Shown here: positions 1-8,634 of the stretch, piece by piece
Layout of the letters: every line of letters begins with the position of its first letter
Position numbering within the stretch: the first letter of the stretch is position 1
Source: Chitinophagales bacterium
GTDB taxonomy: Bacteria; Bacteroidota; Bacteroidia; Chitinophagales; Chitinophagaceae
Direction of reading: 5' to 3'
DNA length: 64,000 nt
Assembly: GCA_017303415.1 (NCBI GenBank)
Contig: JAFLBJ010000001.1
Coordinates: forward strand, 682,001-746,000
Translations under genes and position numbers: made by a program
Notes under the pieces: generated by a model
Database searches by the model: none
The model's input: the letters and a program-made list of their open reading frames with translations, nothing else
What the model was told of the DNA's origin: nothing

Positions 1-567
1 GGCCGGGGAGATCAGGCTGCTGTCTTTGGTATTGAAACGCGGAGCGGTAAATACGATATCATAGGTTTGCCATTCGCCCGGAGGCCGGCAGGCATTGACC
101 AGGGGCATGTGTTGTTTGTAAATACTGGCCGCCTGTCCATTGCTATAGGTGCGGTTATTATAATTATCCAGGATCTGCAGTTCATAGCGGCCCATCAGGA
201 AAATCCCGCTATTTCCCCTGCCCTGTCCGTTTCCGGCCACAACGGCGGGAGTGCGCCATTCAATATGTAACTGGCAACTGCCAAATCCTTCTTTGGTTTG
301 TATATCCCCCTTACCTCCTACAACGGTCAGTATATCATCGGCCACTTTCCATTCAGGAGCACCGCCACCCATTTTCTTTTGCCAACCGGAAAGGTCTTTG
401 CCATCGAACAAAGCGATTGCATCGGATGGGACACCAGCGGCCGTAGGGCCGGGGGTTACTACCCTGGGTTCGGGTTGCCATACCTCGGTCAATGCGGGGT
501 CGCCTTTGCGCTGGGCTAATGAAGAAATAGAAATAACTAAAGCAAGGAGGACAAGAGATCGTTTCAT
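1..567 (-). CDS. DUF1080 (3-keto-disaccharide hydrolase domain) secreted protein, 3' end beyond window
   Basis: The frame is open from the ATG at 567 to the window edge, giving the first 189 residues. Residues 1-18 form a signal peptide ending SLAQ. From about residue 52 the sequence reads [11 protein letters not shown], then [41 protein letters not shown] and [10 protein letters not shown], the conserved strands of the DUF1080 concanavalin-like fold. Family members are periplasmic or secreted proteins linked to sugar (3-keto-glycoside) breakdown. Exact substrate cannot be read. It is divergent from the omega-amidase gene at 648. Only the C-terminal strands are missing, because of the window boundary. 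Confidence 0.85.
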   Translation of the reverse strand, partial: MKRSLVLLALVISISSLAQRKGDPALTEVWQPEPRVVTPGPTAAGVPSDAIALFDGKDLSGWQKKMGGGAPEWKVADDILTVVGGKGDIQTKEGFGSCQLHIEWRTPAVVAGNGQGRGNSGIFLMGRYELQILDNYNNRTYSNGQAASIYKQHMPLVNACRPPGEWQTYDIVFTAPRFNTKDSSLISPA

Positions 568-647
568 GATAAATAAGTTGATGTGTGGATTAAAGATACG
601 TTCATTGTAAATTATAAGATCAATACCTTTACAAGACATCTTTTTTC

Positions 648-1439
648 ATGTCATCACTCACGATCAGTCTTATACAAACGGCCCTCCATTGGGAAGACCC
701 GGCAGCTAACCGGCGTATGTTTGAGGAGAAGATCCGGTCCATAACAGAAAAGACCGAATTGGTCCTCCTGCCCGAGATGTTCTCGACCGGATTTAGTATG
801 GACCCGGCAAGACTGGCGGAGACCATGGATGGCCCCACAGTGAGTTGGATGAAAGAGCTCAGTGCCGAACGAAAGATCATCCTCGCGGGCAGCCTGATCA
901 TTCGTGATGGGGATGAATTTTATAACCGTCTGCTTTGGGTTTTGCCCAATGGGCAAATAGGAGTGTATGATAAACGACATTTGTTTGCCTATGCCGGCGA
1001 AGATGAAAAATATTCACCCGGTAATAAACGCCTGATCGCTTCTGTAAAGGGTTGGCGGATCAACCTGCTGATCTGTTATGATCTGAGGTTTCCGGTTTGG
1101 GCCAGGCAGCAATCACAGGAAGAAGGCCCCGAATACGACCTGCTGATCTATGTGGCCAACTGGCCAGCCAGGCGGGCGCATGCCTGGAAAAGCCTCTTAC
1201 CGGCAAGGGCGATCGAAAACCAATCCTATGTAATAGGATTAAACCGGGTAGGCGAAGACGGGAATGGACATTACTATTCCGGTGACAGCCTCGTGATCGA
1301 CCCTCTTGGGCAAACCTTATTTCATCAGGCAGATACAGAAACGATTCATACGATCACCCTCGAAAAAAAATCACTGGAAGAAGTGCGCGGCCAAATGCCT
1401 TTCTGGAAAGATGGCGACCCTTTTCTCCTAAGCCTTTAA
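648..1439 (+). CDS. Omega-amidase / Nit2-YafV type nitrilase-superfamily hydrolase
   Basis: 263 residues, normal for the YafV/Nit2 branch. The Glu-Lys-Cys triad of the nitrilase superfamily is visible: E43 in LLPEMF, K109 in YDKRHLF and C143 in LICYDLRFP. This branch hydrolyses alpha-ketoglutaramate or alpha-ketosuccinamate (products of glutamine or asparagine transamination) to the keto acid and ammonia, and is cytosolic. The gene ends three bases before nagA, so the two are probably one transcript and both release amino-nitrogen metabolites. The ATG at 648 gives the usual short N-terminus directly before the first beta strand. Substrate is inferred from family only. Confidence 0.85.
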   Translation: MSSLTISLIQTALHWEDPAANRRMFEEKIRSITEKTELVLLPEMFSTGFSMDPARLAETMDGPTVSWMKELSAERKIILAGSLIIRDGDEFYNRLLWVLPNGQIGVYDKRHLFAYAGEDEKYSPGNKRLIASVKGWRINLLICYDLRFPVWARQQSQEEGPEYDLLIYVANWPARRAHAWKSLLPARAIENQSYVIGLNRVGEDGNGHYYSGDSLVIDPLGQTLFHQADTETIHTITLEKKSLEEVRGQMPFWKDGDPFLLSL

Positions 1440-1442
1440 TAC

Positions 1443-2516
1443 ATGAAATCAGCCTATCTCCCTTCCCTGATCTACACCGGTAGCGAAGAGCGATCGGGGC
1501 TGGCCGTGCTTGCAGACGATGATATCATTCAAGACCTGGTACCTGTTACAGAAATCCCCTCCGGGTATGAACGCATTGATCTTTCCGGAAAGATCCTTGC
1601 TCCGGGTTTTATTGACCTGCAGATATATGGCGGCAATGGGCATCTTTTTTCACAACAACCCACCACCGAAAGTCTGGAAGCCACTTATCAATACAGCCTT
1701 GACGGAGGCGCCACTCACTTTTGTATTACCATTGCTACCAATAGCCGTGAAGTGGTTTCTGCAGGTATCCGGGCAGTAAAAGCCTATTGGGAAAAAGGGG
1801 GTAAGGGTTTATTGGGCCTGCACCTTGAAGGGCCATTTATCAATAAAGAAAAAAGAGGCGCCCACCTGGAGGCGTTTGTCCATACACCTGCCAGAAAAGA
1901 GATCCTTGAATTACTGGAAGAAGGGAAAGGCGTAATCAGGATCATGACCCTGGCGCCCGAATGTTGTGACCCGGAACTGATCCATTTACTTCAGGAGAAT
2001 GGCGTGATCGTTTCTGCGGGACATAGCAATGCCACCTATGAACAAGCCACCCGTGCCTTTAACGGAGGTATTACACTGGCTACTCATTTATACAATGCCA
2101 TGTCTCCCCTGCAGAGCCGTGCCCCCGGCATGGTGGGCGCCATCTATGATCATCGGTTAGTGATGAGCAGTATGGTGGTGGATGGTGTGCATACTGATCT
2201 TGCCGCCGTGCGCATCAGCAAAAAGATCATGGGTGACCGGCTATTTCTCATTACTGATGCAGTGGCCGAAACAGCCGAAGGGCCTTATCCGCATGTATTT
2301 CAGGGCGACCGCTATTGTATGCCGGATGGAACCTTATCAGGCTCTGCCCTAACCATGATGAAAGCAGTAAAAAACTGTGTTGACCATTGTGGTATTTCAC
2401 TCGAGGAGGCTTGTCGTATGGCAAGCACCTATCCTGCGAAGGCTGCAGGTCTTGATAACCAACTGGGGTATATCAGGAAGGGATATGAAGCCGCATTCAC
2501 CACAATCTCCATTTAA
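1443..2516 (+). CDS. nagA: N-acetylglucosamine-6-phosphate deacetylase
   Basis: 357 residues of the amidohydrolase superfamily. Residues 51-60 read ILAPGFIDLQ followed by IYGGNG, the form seen in single-metal NagA enzymes, which have no HxH here. Expected metal ligands are E129 (LHLEGPF), H194 (SAGHSNA) and H215 (THLYNAM), and the catalytic acid is D272 (LITDA). It removes acetate from GlcNAc-6-P to give GlcN-6-P, in cell-wall or chitin amino-sugar recycling. It follows the omega-amidase gene with three bases between and is convergent with the S41 peptidase gene. No NagB or NagE homologue lies in the window. Confidence 0.92.
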   Translation: MKSAYLPSLIYTGSEERSGLAVLADDDIIQDLVPVTEIPSGYERIDLSGKILAPGFIDLQIYGGNGHLFSQQPTTESLEATYQYSLDGGATHFCITIATNSREVVSAGIRAVKAYWEKGGKGLLGLHLEGPFINKEKRGAHLEAFVHTPARKEILELLEEGKGVIRIMTLAPECCDPELIHLLQENGVIVSAGHSNATYEQATRAFNGGITLATHLYNAMSPLQSRAPGMVGAIYDHRLVMSSMVVDGVHTDLAAVRISKKIMGDRLFLITDAVAETAEGPYPHVFQGDRYCMPDGTLSGSALTMMKAVKNCVDHCGISLEEACRMASTYPAKAAGLDNQLGYIRKGYEAAFTTISI

Positions 2517-2556
2517 CCTGGAGTTCCTTGCAGACTGCCGGTAAAATTTCTCTCAA

Positions 2557-4041
2557 CTATTGTACATGTGACGCGAGGATGCGTTTTTTTACTTCTTCAA
2601 TTTTATAATCCAACCCATTTCGTATGGCATCTACACTCGGCCCTACAAAGATCTCCGGCTGTACCCCTTTCCCGTCTTTTGGTTTTAACGGATGGGTAAC
2701 AAGGCGAAACAAGGGCAAACGAAAGCGAACTTTTGAATGAGGAAGGGTAACATAAGGGATTAGCCAGGCAGAATTACCATAGGCTGCACCACCGGTTTCT
2801 TCTCCAATGATCGTTACATTGTCTTGTTCTCTTAATGTCCCGGCAAAAAGCGTGGTGGCTGAAAAAGAGTTGCCTCCCGTAACGATATAGACATGTCCAT
2901 TGAAGCGATTTTTCTTTTTGGGTTTGAAATAATGTTTTTCATAAAACCCAAAATGATAATAGCCATCTGCTTTTTTCCTGGTGAAGAAAAGGAGGAAGAG
3001 CTTGTTGAAGAAATTATTCTGAACGTATTTACCATGCGGTGGATTCTTACGAATGGCATAGAGTGAATCGGCCAGACGAAAAGGTTGGCGGGCAATAAAC
3101 TTGGTCAGGAGTGTGGAATTCCCCACATTACCTCCGCCGTTTCCACGCACATCGATCACCAGGTTTTTGGTTTTTTGCTGTCGCAAAGAGCGAAAAGACG
3201 TCCGGAAGAATTTTTTTAATCCATACCCGTTGCTAAAACTATTGAGGGTCATGTATCCGGTGGAATCCGGATCGGCAAACAGGAGTTGCCGCGAGTTATT
3301 GCGTTCCTGTTGTTTTCTTTCACTTTTTGGCGGTCTTCTCATCTGGGCGATTCCCCTTCGGAACAAACTATCCTTGCGTGGATCGAATACGGGAATGGTC
3401 ACTTCTTTTTCTTTGCCTGTATTATCCAAATAACCGATACGGTATTTATTTTTTATGCCAAACACGGTGGTATAAAGCGCGCTGAAATTTCCACCGCTGC
3501 TGAGTGATTGGTATTTATGGGTAAATGAATACCCATCGGAGGAGAGAAATTGCGCCAGGGTATCCACGAGTGTCCGTATTGGAATCCCATCGATATGGGT
3601 AAGGGGAGTACCCCGAACCAGGATGCTATCATGGCGATTGAGATTGGCGGTCACCACCGTGGTATCACCCCAGGTTTTGATGCGAAGGGGGAAAGAAAGC
3701 TGACGAAGCGTGTCCACGAGGCGGTTGTAATTTTTGGACGAGCGTATGGTAGAATGTCCGCAATGCACATGCGCATACACATAACTGAGTAGTTTCCTGA
3801 AATTTCTTTCATTCATGGAATCGGCGAGTTGGGTCATGCCCCAATCGAATACCGAGTCCATAGCTGGCTTGGATGTATACCAATACGTGCTTGGATGTGT
3901 TGACTCAATCAGGTTCCGAAAAACCCGATAATCTTCCTGGAGTGCGGTGGGTGCGATATTTGGAACGGCCCTGGTTTTGCGGCTGGCCGTGCAGGCGGTA
4001 AGAAGCAGGGGGATAAGGATCCCTAAAATGATTTTGTTCAT
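2557..4041 (-). CDS. S41 family (C-terminal-processing/tricorn-like) peptidase, lipoprotein
   Basis: I start it at the ATG at 4041, because this overlaps the thiL stop as ATGA and gives a clean lipoprotein signal with lipobox LTAC (cysteine 17). The longer frame from 4059 would add six residues before it. The protein is about 494 residues. The C-terminal half has the S41 signatures VIDVRGNGGGN, GGNSFSATT (nucleophile serine) and GEETGGAAYG. It is probably membrane-anchored facing the periplasm. No PDZ domain is obvious. It is the last gene of the IMPase-thiL-S41 operon. Its target proteins are unknown. Confidence 0.85.
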   Translation of the reverse strand: MNKIILGILIPLLLTACTASRKTRAVPNIAPTALQEDYRVFRNLIESTHPSTYWYTSKPAMDSVFDWGMTQLADSMNERNFRKLLSYVYAHVHCGHSTIRSSKNYNRLVDTLRQLSFPLRIKTWGDTTVVTANLNRHDSILVRGTPLTHIDGIPIRTLVDTLAQFLSSDGYSFTHKYQSLSSGGNFSALYTTVFGIKNKYRIGYLDNTGKEKEVTIPVFDPRKDSLFRRGIAQMRRPPKSERKQQERNNSRQLLFADPDSTGYMTLNSFSNGYGLKKFFRTSFRSLRQQKTKNLVIDVRGNGGGNVGNSTLLTKFIARQPFRLADSLYAIRKNPPHGKYVQNNFFNKLFLLFFTRKKADGYYHFGFYEKHYFKPKKKNRFNGHVYIVTGGNSFSATTLFAGTLREQDNVTIIGEETGGAAYGNSAWLIPYVTLPHSKVRFRLPLFRLVTHPLKPKDGKGVQPEIFVGPSVDAIRNGLDYKIEEVKKRILASHVQ

Positions 4042-5069
4042 TTCTTCAAATGGTTCCATCCCTGTGCGGTGAGGGGGTGTTGGCTACCGCCTTTGGTGAT
4101 GATCTGCGCACCTTTTTCCGGTTCTGTCATATAGCCCACAATACTGATTGCTTCATTGTCCTTTATTTTTTCATAATCCGTCTGGGCCACCGTGAAAACA
4201 AGCTCGTAATCTTCGCCCCCGCTCAGGGCACAGGCAGTCGGGTCTATTTCAAATTTATAGGCCGCCAGTTTTGAGTCCTGCGCCACAGGGATCTTCTCTT
4301 CATACAAGATACAACCCAATTCGCTTTGTTTGCAAATGTGGAGGATCTCTGAGCTAAGCCCGTCGCTGATATCCATCATGGACGTGGGCATGATCCCTTT
4401 TTCTTCGAAGAAGGCAATGATATCTTTTCTTGCTTCAGGTTTGAGAAGCCTGCCTATTACATAGGCTTCTCCTTCCAGGTCGGGTTGTATCTGTGGGTTC
4501 TCGAGATAGATCTTTTTTTCTCTTTCGAGGAAGAGCAATCCGATATAGGCAGCACCTAAATCACCACTTACACAAAGGAGGTCCCCTTTTTGCGCGGTGC
4601 TTCTTTTTACATATTTATCCGGGGCCACTTCACCCAGGGCTGTAACCGAAATGATCATTCCTTTTTGCGAGGAGGTGGTATCACCGCCTACGAGGTCCAC
4701 ATTGTATTCGCGGCAGGCAGCATAGATCCCTTCATAAAACTCTTCGAGCGATTCCACACTGAACCGGTTGCTGATGCCCAGGCTCACCACTACCTGAGTG
4801 GGCGTGGCATTCATGGCATAGATATCACTCAGATTGACGACAATGCTTTTATACCCCAGGTGTTTGAGAGGGGTATAGGACAGGTCAAAATGAACACCTT
4901 CTACCAACAGGTCGGTAGTGACCACGGTTTGTTTGCCAAAATGATCGATCACCGCGGCATCATCGCCCACACTCAGCAGCGTGGTGGCATTGCGTGTTTC
5001 ATTGTTTCGTGTCAGGTGCTCGATCAATCCAAATTCTCCCAGGGTAGCTATTTCTGTCCGTTCCGGCAT
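4038..5069 (-). CDS. thiL: Thiamine-monophosphate kinase
   Basis: ThiL phosphorylates thiamine monophosphate to thiamine diphosphate with ATP. From the ATG at 5069 the protein has 343 residues, as is usual. An upstream in-frame start at 5162 would add 31 residues lying inside the IMPase gene, so I rejected it. Motifs are GEFGLI at the N-terminus, SVGDDAAVI (metal and nucleotide site), TTDLLVEGVHFD, VNLSDIYAMNA, LVGGDTT, CVSGDLGAAY, MDISDGLSSE and LSGGEDYELVFT. It begins one base after the IMPase stop and its own stop overlaps the peptidase ATG, so the three genes form a tightly coupled operon. No TPP riboswitch is seen upstream. Confidence 0.93.
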   Translation of the reverse strand: MPERTEIATLGEFGLIEHLTRNNETRNATTLLSVGDDAAVIDHFGKQTVVTTDLLVEGVHFDLSYTPLKHLGYKSIVVNLSDIYAMNATPTQVVVSLGISNRFSVESLEEFYEGIYAACREYNVDLVGGDTTSSQKGMIISVTALGEVAPDKYVKRSTAQKGDLLCVSGDLGAAYIGLLFLEREKKIYLENPQIQPDLEGEAYVIGRLLKPEARKDIIAFFEEKGIMPTSMMDISDGLSSEILHICKQSELGCILYEEKIPVAQDSKLAAYKFEIDPTACALSGGEDYELVFTVAQTDYEKIKDNEAISIVGYMTEPEKGAQIITKGGSQHPLTAQGWNHLKK

Positions 5070-5070
5070 A

Positions 5071-5841
5071 TCAATAAGTATTATGTATGATCTGAAGTAA
5101 TTGTGTTTGTATCTGTCCGTTGGTGGCGACCAGATGGGGTTGATAGGGTGAATACCGATCACCGTTGAAATCCGTTACTGTTCCTCCCGCTTCTTCCACC
5201 ATCAGGAAACCGGCGGCACTATCCCATGCCTGGAGTTTGTGTTCATAGAATCCATCAAACCTTCCTGCGGCCACCCAGCAGAGGTCAATGGCCGCCGAAC
5301 CCAAACGTCTTACCGGCACTCCCTTTCGGATAAGCCGGTCAAATACATCCAGCGGTCCGTTCTCCATATCCAGGTAGCTATAAGGAAAACCCGTAACGAG
5401 ACAGGATTTCCAGACATCGGTTTCCTGGCTGACATGGATCGGTTTATCATTCAGTGTAGCGCCTTTTCCTTTTTCGGCTACAAAAAGTTCATTCAGTACC
5501 GGTGCGTAAACAGCACCCAGGATCATTTCTCCGTCTTTTTCCACACCGATCGACACACAACAAATGGGTAATCCATGGGCAAAATTCACGGTACCATCTA
5601 TGGGATCCACGATCCATTTATAAGGGGAATCCTGGGCCATGACCCCGGCTTCCTCACTCAGGATATAATGATCGGGGTAATGTTTTTTGATCACTTCAAA
5701 GATCGCTTTTTCCGCCGCATGATCGGCTTCGGTAACGAGGTTATTGACCCCTTCTTTATTCGAAATGATAAAATCTTTATGGTAGAACCTGAGTAATTCT
5801 GCACCACCGGCAAGTACGGCTTCTAATAGGGCTTGTTTCAT
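5071..5841 (-). CDS. Inositol monophosphatase family protein (SuhB-like)
   Basis: 256 residues, a standard IMPase. The metal site is visible as E63-E64 in LSEEAG and DPIDGT at 79-84, with the third element AWDSAAG near 209. The family removes phosphate from inositol-1-P, and some members act on other sugar phosphates, NADP or PAP; the substrate cannot be told from sequence. It is first in the operon with thiL and the S41 peptidase. Its ATG lies immediately after a TATCTTTG element inside the large palindrome, so the transcript is predicted to be leaderless or nearly so. Confidence 0.9.
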   Translation of the reverse strand: MKQALLEAVLAGGAELLRFYHKDFIISNKEGVNNLVTEADHAAEKAIFEVIKKHYPDHYILSEEAGVMAQDSPYKWIVDPIDGTVNFAHGLPICCVSIGVEKDGEMILGAVYAPVLNELFVAEKGKGATLNDKPIHVSQETDVWKSCLVTGFPYSYLDMENGPLDVFDRLIRKGVPVRRLGSAAIDLCWVAAGRFDGFYEHKLQAWDSAAGFLMVEEAGGTVTDFNGDRYSPYQPHLVATNGQIQTQLLQIIHNTY

Positions 5842-5845
5842 GGGG

Positions 5846-5853
5846 CAAAGATA
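5846..5853 (-). promoter_or_regulatory. Bacteroidota -7 element (TAnnTTTG) of the IMPase operon
   Basis: Minus-strand TATCTTTG matches the Bacteroidota -7 consensus TAnnTTTG. Only GCCC-type spacer bases separate it from the ATG at 5841, so transcription should begin at or very near the start codon. Confidence 0.6.
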
Positions 5854-6093
5854 GACCAGGATTGGAAGGATTTTTGGATTACCTGGATTTTATGATTATG
5901 TGGATTTGTTTCTCGCCGCGTACGCAGAGATTGTGGCGAACGCGGCGGCCGTCCTATTTTCGAAAAGAAAACTGCCGCTGCGTTCTTTGCCTCTTTGCGT
6001 GCGCCGCGAGAAAAATCTGTGAACTCACCGCAATCCTTGAAATCTACATAATCATAAAATCCAGGTAATCCAAAAATCCTATCCATCCTGGTC

Positions 6094-6101
6094 TATCTTT
6101 G
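6094..6101 (+). promoter_or_regulatory. Bacteroidota -7 element (TAnnTTTG) of the glycosyltransferase gene
   Basis: TATCTTTG followed by CCCC and then GTG at 6106. It is the mirror copy of the element at 5846-5853. A leaderless transcript is predicted. Confidence 0.6.
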
Positions 6102-6105
6102 CCCC

Positions 6106-6951
6106 GTGAAACTCTCACTCCTGCTCGTCTCTTATAACTCCCTTCTTCCTCTCCGTTCCTGCTTACGATCGGTGGAGGAAGCAGTACGCGTTTGTGGTTT
6201 TGCCGTGGAAGTGATCGTTGTCGACAATGCTTCGGCGGATCAGACTCTGGAAATTCTATCGCATGAATTTCCGGGAGTAAAATGGGTGGCCAATACCACC
6301 AACACGGGTTTTTCAAAAGCCTGTAACCAGGCTTTTGTTATGGCCAGCGGAGAATATGCCCTCTTTCTGAATCCCGATACGGTCATACCGGCGGATGCGC
6401 TTGCTAAAACCATCAGCTTTTTAGACCATAACCCAGGTGTAGGGGCACTGGGGGTTCGGATGCTGGATGAGAAGGGCCGTTTTCTGAAAGAATCCAAGCG
6501 GGGAATGCCCGGCCCACGCGCCAGTTTTTTTAAATTATTTGGCCTCGCTGCGTTGTTTCCATCTTCCCCATTTTTTGCGGCCTACTATGCCGGACATCTG
6601 AAAGAAGATGAACCCGGAGAAATTGATGCCCTTTCAGGGGCTTTTCTTCTGATCCGAAGCAGCTTGTTCCGTGAACTGGGAGGTTTTGACGAGTCATTCT
6701 TCATGTACGCCGAGGATATAGACCTGAGTATCCGCATAAAGAAAGCAGGGTATTCCTGTTATTATTTTCCCCAGGTGACCATCACCCACGCCAAAGGTAA
6801 AAGCACGATCAAAGACAAGCTGTACCGTGAAAGGTTTTATGGGGCCATGGCTATTTTTGTCAATAAATACTATGGCCAGGAACCACTAAAAGCGGGCTTC
6901 CTGAAATTGGGGATCCGGTTTCGCCAGCTACTTGCCGGTTGGATAGGTTGA
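6106..6951 (+). CDS. Glycosyltransferase family 2 (rhamnosyltransferase-like)
   Basis: 281 residues starting at GTG; this start is supported because the protein reads MKLSLLLVSYNS directly, as in the GT2 family. A GT-A fold is indicated by VIVVDNAS, NTGFSKACNQ, LFLNPDT (DXD-like NPD), GAFLLIR, GGFDESFFMYAEDIDL (the ED catalytic region) and ITHAKGKS. The relatives transfer rhamnose or similar sugars in cell-surface polysaccharide synthesis. It has no transmembrane segment. It is transcribed divergently from the IMPase operon from the palindromic region; donor and acceptor are unknown. Confidence 0.85.
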   Translation: MKLSLLLVSYNSLLPLRSCLRSVEEAVRVCGFAVEVIVVDNASADQTLEILSHEFPGVKWVANTTNTGFSKACNQAFVMASGEYALFLNPDTVIPADALAKTISFLDHNPGVGALGVRMLDEKGRFLKESKRGMPGPRASFFKLFGLAALFPSSPFFAAYYAGHLKEDEPGEIDALSGAFLLIRSSLFRELGGFDESFFMYAEDIDLSIRIKKAGYSCYYFPQVTITHAKGKSTIKDKLYRERFYGAMAIFVNKYYGQEPLKAGFLKLGIRFRQLLAGWIG

Positions 6952-7028
6952 TATGAGCCGCAGGATTGCTGACTAGGGAGAGGTTTAAATGCTTAATTTT
7001 AGCGCGCAGACAGAAAAGAAAAGAACGG

Positions 7029-8558
7029 ATGACGAGAATTATTGATATTAAATTGCCCAAAGCGATAGCTAACGCCCTGCGTATACCTCAAAACGATCCG
7101 AGGCGACAGCAGATACGGGTGTTAAAGAAATTGTTGAAGAAGGCAAGGTTTACGGAGTTTGGCCAGGAATACCGTTTTGATGAGATACTGCTCAGCAAGC
7201 ACCCGGGCAAGAAATTTCAGGAACTGGTTCCCACCTATGACTACAATAAGATCTACGATCAATGGTGGTATAAAACCCTGGAGGGCGTACCCGATGTAGC
7301 CTGGCCGGGTAAGATCAAGTATTATGCATTAAGTTCCGGCACCTCCGAGGCAGCCAGCAAATACATCCCTATTACCAAAGAGCTGCTTCGCAGCAATACG
7401 ATCAATTACCTCAAACAACTTTTTTCGCTTTTTGCTTACGATCATGTGCCACGCAATGCCATGGCCAAGGGCTTTTTGATGTTGGGGGGCGCAACTGACC
7501 TGAAGAAGGGAAAAGCGGGTTGGTATGCGGGTGACTTGAGCGGGATACTCGCAAAGAAAAGACCTTTCTGGTTTCAGACTTTTTACAAACCCGGAGGCCG
7601 GATCGCCGCGATCCAGGATTGGAACCAGAAATTGAATGAGATCGTAGAGCATGCCAAAGAATGGGATATCGGGTATATCGTGGGCGTGCCCGCCTGGTGC
7701 CAGATGTGTATGGAAATGGTGATCGAGCATTACAAAGTGAAAAATATCCATGAGATATGGCCCAATTTTTCCTTTTTCGTACATGGAGGCGTGGCCTTTG
7801 AACCCTATAAAAAAGGGTTTGAAAAATTATTGGGTAAACCCATCATTTATATCGAGAACTATCTATCGAGCGAAGGCTTTATCGGGTATAAACACCGCGA
7901 ACACGCTAAAGGGATGCAGTTGATCCTTGATAATAATATCTTCTTCGAATTTGTGCCTTTTGATGAAAAGAACTTTGACGCCGAGTGTCAGATGGTGGAC
8001 AAGCCTGAAGCGTTGATGATCCATGAAGTGGAAGAAGGAAAGGAATACGCCTTACTGATGAGCACAAATGCAGGGGCCTGGCGTTACCTGCTTGGCGATA
8101 CGATAAAATTTGTGGACCTGGAGAAGAATGAAGTGGTGATCACCGGCCGGACCAAACATTTCCTGAGCCTCGTTGGCGAACACCTGAGTGTGGACAATAT
8201 GAACAAAGCGATTCAACTGGTAAGCGAAGAGTTGAATATCTCCATACCTGAATACACGGTGGTAGGTATTCCACATGAAGGTTTCTTTGCCCACCGCTGG
8301 TATATTGGGTGTGATGATCGGGTGGATAGCGCCGATATAGCCAAACGGATTGATCAACACCTGCGCGTGCTGAATGATGACTATGCCACAGAGCGGGATA
8401 GCGCGTTGAAAGAAGTATTTCTGGAAGTACTCCCCGAGCACCGGTTTATTGAGTTCATGGAACTTAAAGGCAAATTGGGAAGTCAACACAAGTTTCCCCG
8501 TGTGCTGAAAGGGAAAATGTTGGAGGATTGGGAGCTTTTTTTGAAGGCAAAGGGCTAA
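7029..8558 (+). CDS. GH3 auxin-responsive promoter family protein (adenylate-forming amido-synthetase-like)
   Basis: About 509 residues from the ATG at 7029; a longer frame from 6966 would add a basic, low-quality leader. Early on it has YALSSGTSEAASKYIP (ATP-binding motif of GH3 acyl-adenylating enzymes), then ENYLSSEGFIG, NAGAWRYLLGDT and VVITGRTKHFLSLVGEHLS. Plant GH3 proteins join amino acids to jasmonate or auxin; bacterial members are widespread in Bacteroidota but poorly characterised, so the real acyl substrate and amine are unknown. It stands between a glycosyltransferase and a peptidoglycan glycosyltransferase, which gives no clear pathway link. Confidence 0.85.
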   Translation: MTRIIDIKLPKAIANALRIPQNDPRRQQIRVLKKLLKKARFTEFGQEYRFDEILLSKHPGKKFQELVPTYDYNKIYDQWWYKTLEGVPDVAWPGKIKYYALSSGTSEAASKYIPITKELLRSNTINYLKQLFSLFAYDHVPRNAMAKGFLMLGGATDLKKGKAGWYAGDLSGILAKKRPFWFQTFYKPGGRIAAIQDWNQKLNEIVEHAKEWDIGYIVGVPAWCQMCMEMVIEHYKVKNIHEIWPNFSFFVHGGVAFEPYKKGFEKLLGKPIIYIENYLSSEGFIGYKHREHAKGMQLILDNNIFFEFVPFDEKNFDAECQMVDKPEALMIHEVEEGKEYALLMSTNAGAWRYLLGDTIKFVDLEKNEVVITGRTKHFLSLVGEHLSVDNMNKAIQLVSEELNISIPEYTVVGIPHEGFFAHRWYIGCDDRVDSADIAKRIDQHLRVLNDDYATERDSALKEVFLEVLPEHRFIEFMELKGKLGSQHKFPRVLKGKMLEDWELFLKAKG

Positions 8559-8634
8559 ATAAATCAAAAAGCTTTTAGCCTTTAGCTATTAGCTATTCGT
8601 ATTTTTTCAATAAATATAATAGCGAAAACTGTCA

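Larger units (their letters stand above)
5842..6105. repeat. 264-nt imperfect palindrome spanning a divergent promoter region
   Basis: The whole gap between the two divergent start codons is an inverted repeat. The outer arms, 5842-5907 and 6040-6105, are 66 nt each and differ at only a few positions (for example ATTGGAAGG against ATGGATAGG). An inner, more diverged arm pair starts TTTCTCGC and ends GCGG (about 5908-5947 and 5993-6033). Each outer arm carries TATCTTTG followed by four or five bases and then a start codon, so the two divergent genes have mirror-image promoters. Confidence 0.85.

Noticed and set aside
2517-2556. Terminator between nagA and the S41 peptidase gene
   Set aside because: The 40-base convergent gap contains no stem with a T-tract.
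4590-5090. Plus-strand frame opposite thiL
   Set aside because: Lies entirely over thiL, has no recognisable protein pattern and starts without promoter or RBS.
5069-5162. Longer thiL start
   Set aside because: The extra 31 residues overlap the IMPase end and do not look like the family; the ATG at 5069 gives the normal N-terminus.
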